Positions 14,942-15,904 of a stretch of 15,904 nt of DNA are shown here, piece after piece. Where the stretch lies: NCBI GenBank assembly GCA_965223435.1, contig CBDCWQ010000002.1, positions 1 to 15,904 on the forward strand, written 5' to 3'. The notes under the pieces were generated by a model. That model made no database searches, was not told the origin of the DNA, and saw only the letters and a list, made by a program, of their open reading frames with translations. The DNA is from CBDCWQ01 sp965223435 (GTDB lineage: Bacteria > Myxococcota > Kuafuiibacteriia > Kuafuiibacteriales > Kuafuiibacteriaceae). The position numbers and the translations under genes are program-made. Every line of letters starts with the position of its first letter. Positions within the stretch are counted from its first letter, which is position 1.

Positions 14942-15072
14942 CGTTCCCCAGATGACCGATGGGAGCGGCGGTCGGATAAGGGGTAAGACCTGATGAGAAG
15001 GCGCCTGCACCAGGAGCGCGATTGCTTTTGGGTCGAAAGAAGAGGCATCCTGTCCTTACGAGGGGTTCGACG

Positions 15073-15288
15073 ATGCACGCCAAGCCAATGAAGATGGAGC
15101 CGCTGAGCGTGGCCGAGCTGCAAAGACACGCTGAGGAGACCGCCCAAGCGATGCTTAAAGTATCCTACGAACAAGCCCTGAAGATGCTCGACTCCGGCAA
15201 ACTCTCTGGAACCCTTGCTGAGACCGAGCTTCGCGCGTTCCGCCACATGATCGGAACAGAGAGCTCTGCGTGTGCCGATTCGGGCTAA
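15073..15288 (+). CDS. Small helical protein, possible antitoxin or partner of the next gene
   Basis: 71 residues from ATG 15073, preceded by GAGGGG at seven bases, an excellent ribosome site that outweighs a longer TTG start at 15022. The sequence is largely helical (VAELQRHAEETAQAMLKVSY, then EQALKMLDSGKLSGTLAETE) with no membrane segment. Its last 17 bases overlap the next gene, which implies coupled expression. Small first gene plus larger overlapping second gene resembles a type II toxin-antitoxin pair, but neither product belongs to a family I recognise. Confidence 0.65.
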   Translation: MHAKPMKMEPLSVAELQRHAEETAQAMLKVSYEQALKMLDSGKLSGTLAETELRAFRHMIGTESSACADSG

Positions 15289-15889
15289 AACGCCTGACGA
15301 ATGCTATTCGCGTTTCTGGGACCATCTCTGGTCTCTTTTTACGGCAAGTCTAGGCGACTCTGTCCCTCTCCAGCTTGTTCCGTTTAAAGATCCTCGCCAT
15401 GGCGATTTGCGGTGCAAGGTGGGGTTTGGTTATGGGCCAAAGGCGGAATTTGTCCCCATAAGTACCAAGTTTGGCGATCTCCGTTTCCATTTTAGCCAGC
15501 TTGTGAAGGCCGAAAGCAGCCGGGCTCGCTCTCACGCAGAGCGATACGAGCTTCGAACACTAACCTATGCCTACAGGATCCATCGTAGTTCGGGCCCGAC
15601 CGATGTTGCTCTTTTGCGATGGGAGTACGACCGCCAAGAATTTAATCCTAAGAAGAAAAACCCACCTCGTCACCATCTCCACGTCACGGGTTTAACGCTG
15701 GACGGCACCTGTCATCAAAAGGAAGGCGAAGGCCTGCATCTTGCGACAGGCTGGGTGCTTATCGAAGAGGTTCTGCGTTTTCTGCATTCCGATTTAGAGG
15801 TCTCGGCGGCCAAAGGGAATGATATTTGGGGAGTTCTCGATTCTGGCGAGGACGTCTTCTTCACAAAGTTCAGTGGCAAGACAAGCTGA
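15272..15889 (+). CDS. Hypothetical protein, possible toxin of a two-gene module
   Basis: 205 residues starting at GTG 15272, inside the end of the preceding gene, with GAGAG a few bases upstream. It is soluble and without a signal peptide. Visible features are an aromatic N-terminus (CYSRFWDHLWSLF), strands such as LRCKVGFGYGPKAEFVPI, a basic segment NPKKKNPPRHHLHVTGL with a paired His motif following RWEYDRQEF, and a mixed C-terminus ending GEDVFFTKFSGKTS. The arrangement E-Y-D...P-x-H-H-x-H loosely recalls small toxins that end in His-rich strands, but I do not recognise the family. It is the last gene of the plus-strand cluster and ends 15 bases before the window edge. Confidence 0.65.
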   Translation: MPIRAKTPDECYSRFWDHLWSLFTASLGDSVPLQLVPFKDPRHGDLRCKVGFGYGPKAEFVPISTKFGDLRFHFSQLVKAESSRARSHAERYELRTLTYAYRIHRSSGPTDVALLRWEYDRQEFNPKKKNPPRHHLHVTGLTLDGTCHQKEGEGLHLATGWVLIEEVLRFLHSDLEVSAAKGNDIWGVLDSGEDVFFTKFSGKTS

Positions 15890-15904
15890 CCTCGATATTT
15901 GGGT

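Overview
The window reads as part of a mobilisable plasmid (or a plasmid-derived island) from a high-GC Gram-negative bacterium, most likely in the myxobacterial or deltaproteobacterial lineages. That assignment rests on family knowledge: a eukaryote-like Ser/Thr kinase with an N-terminal zinc ribbon and a single transmembrane anchor, a secreted TPR protein with a beta-rich tail, and lipoproteins with Hint domains are typical of those groups. No RNA gene or CRISPR array was seen.

Left part (1-2991, all minus strand): the start of a lipoprotein gene cut by the window edge, a membrane Ser/Thr protein kinase, and an exported TPR/outer-membrane-like protein. A gap at 2992-3661 holds the frameshifted C-terminal remnant of an IS256-family transposase.

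Mobilisation part (3662-about 9240): a 1521-residue MOBQ/TraA-type relaxase fused to two RecD-like helicase domains, the second with degraded motifs. It starts at TTG. Directly upstream lies a well-formed oriT: an inverted repeat followed at once by ATAAGTGCGC, as in MOBQ plasmids. A likely mob promoter lies beyond it. Further right come a 119-bp structured element with DnaA-box-like terminal repeats, and weak traces of small mobilisation accessory genes. Most of 9240-9883 has no gene I can support.

Maintenance part (9884-12618, minus strand): a ParA-type ATPase overlaps by four bases (ATGA) a winged-helix DNA-binding protein, probably the replication initiator. Its N-terminal half is encoded by an array of 23-bp palindromes (nine perfect copies, one nearly complete, plus isolated half-sites). 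The same DNA word recurs in another reading frame later in the gene, so it appears to be kept as DNA. This in-gene iteron/centromere array is the most striking feature of the window. A 25-bp palindrome sits directly upstream of parA.

Right part (13296-15889, plus strand): a lipoprotein carrying a Hint-like pretoxin segment and a C-terminal toxin-like domain, followed by a likely immunity gene, then a pair of overlapping small genes arranged like a toxin-antitoxin module. In the gap before it (12589-13295) there is a possible 48-codon gene or gene fragment on the minus strand.
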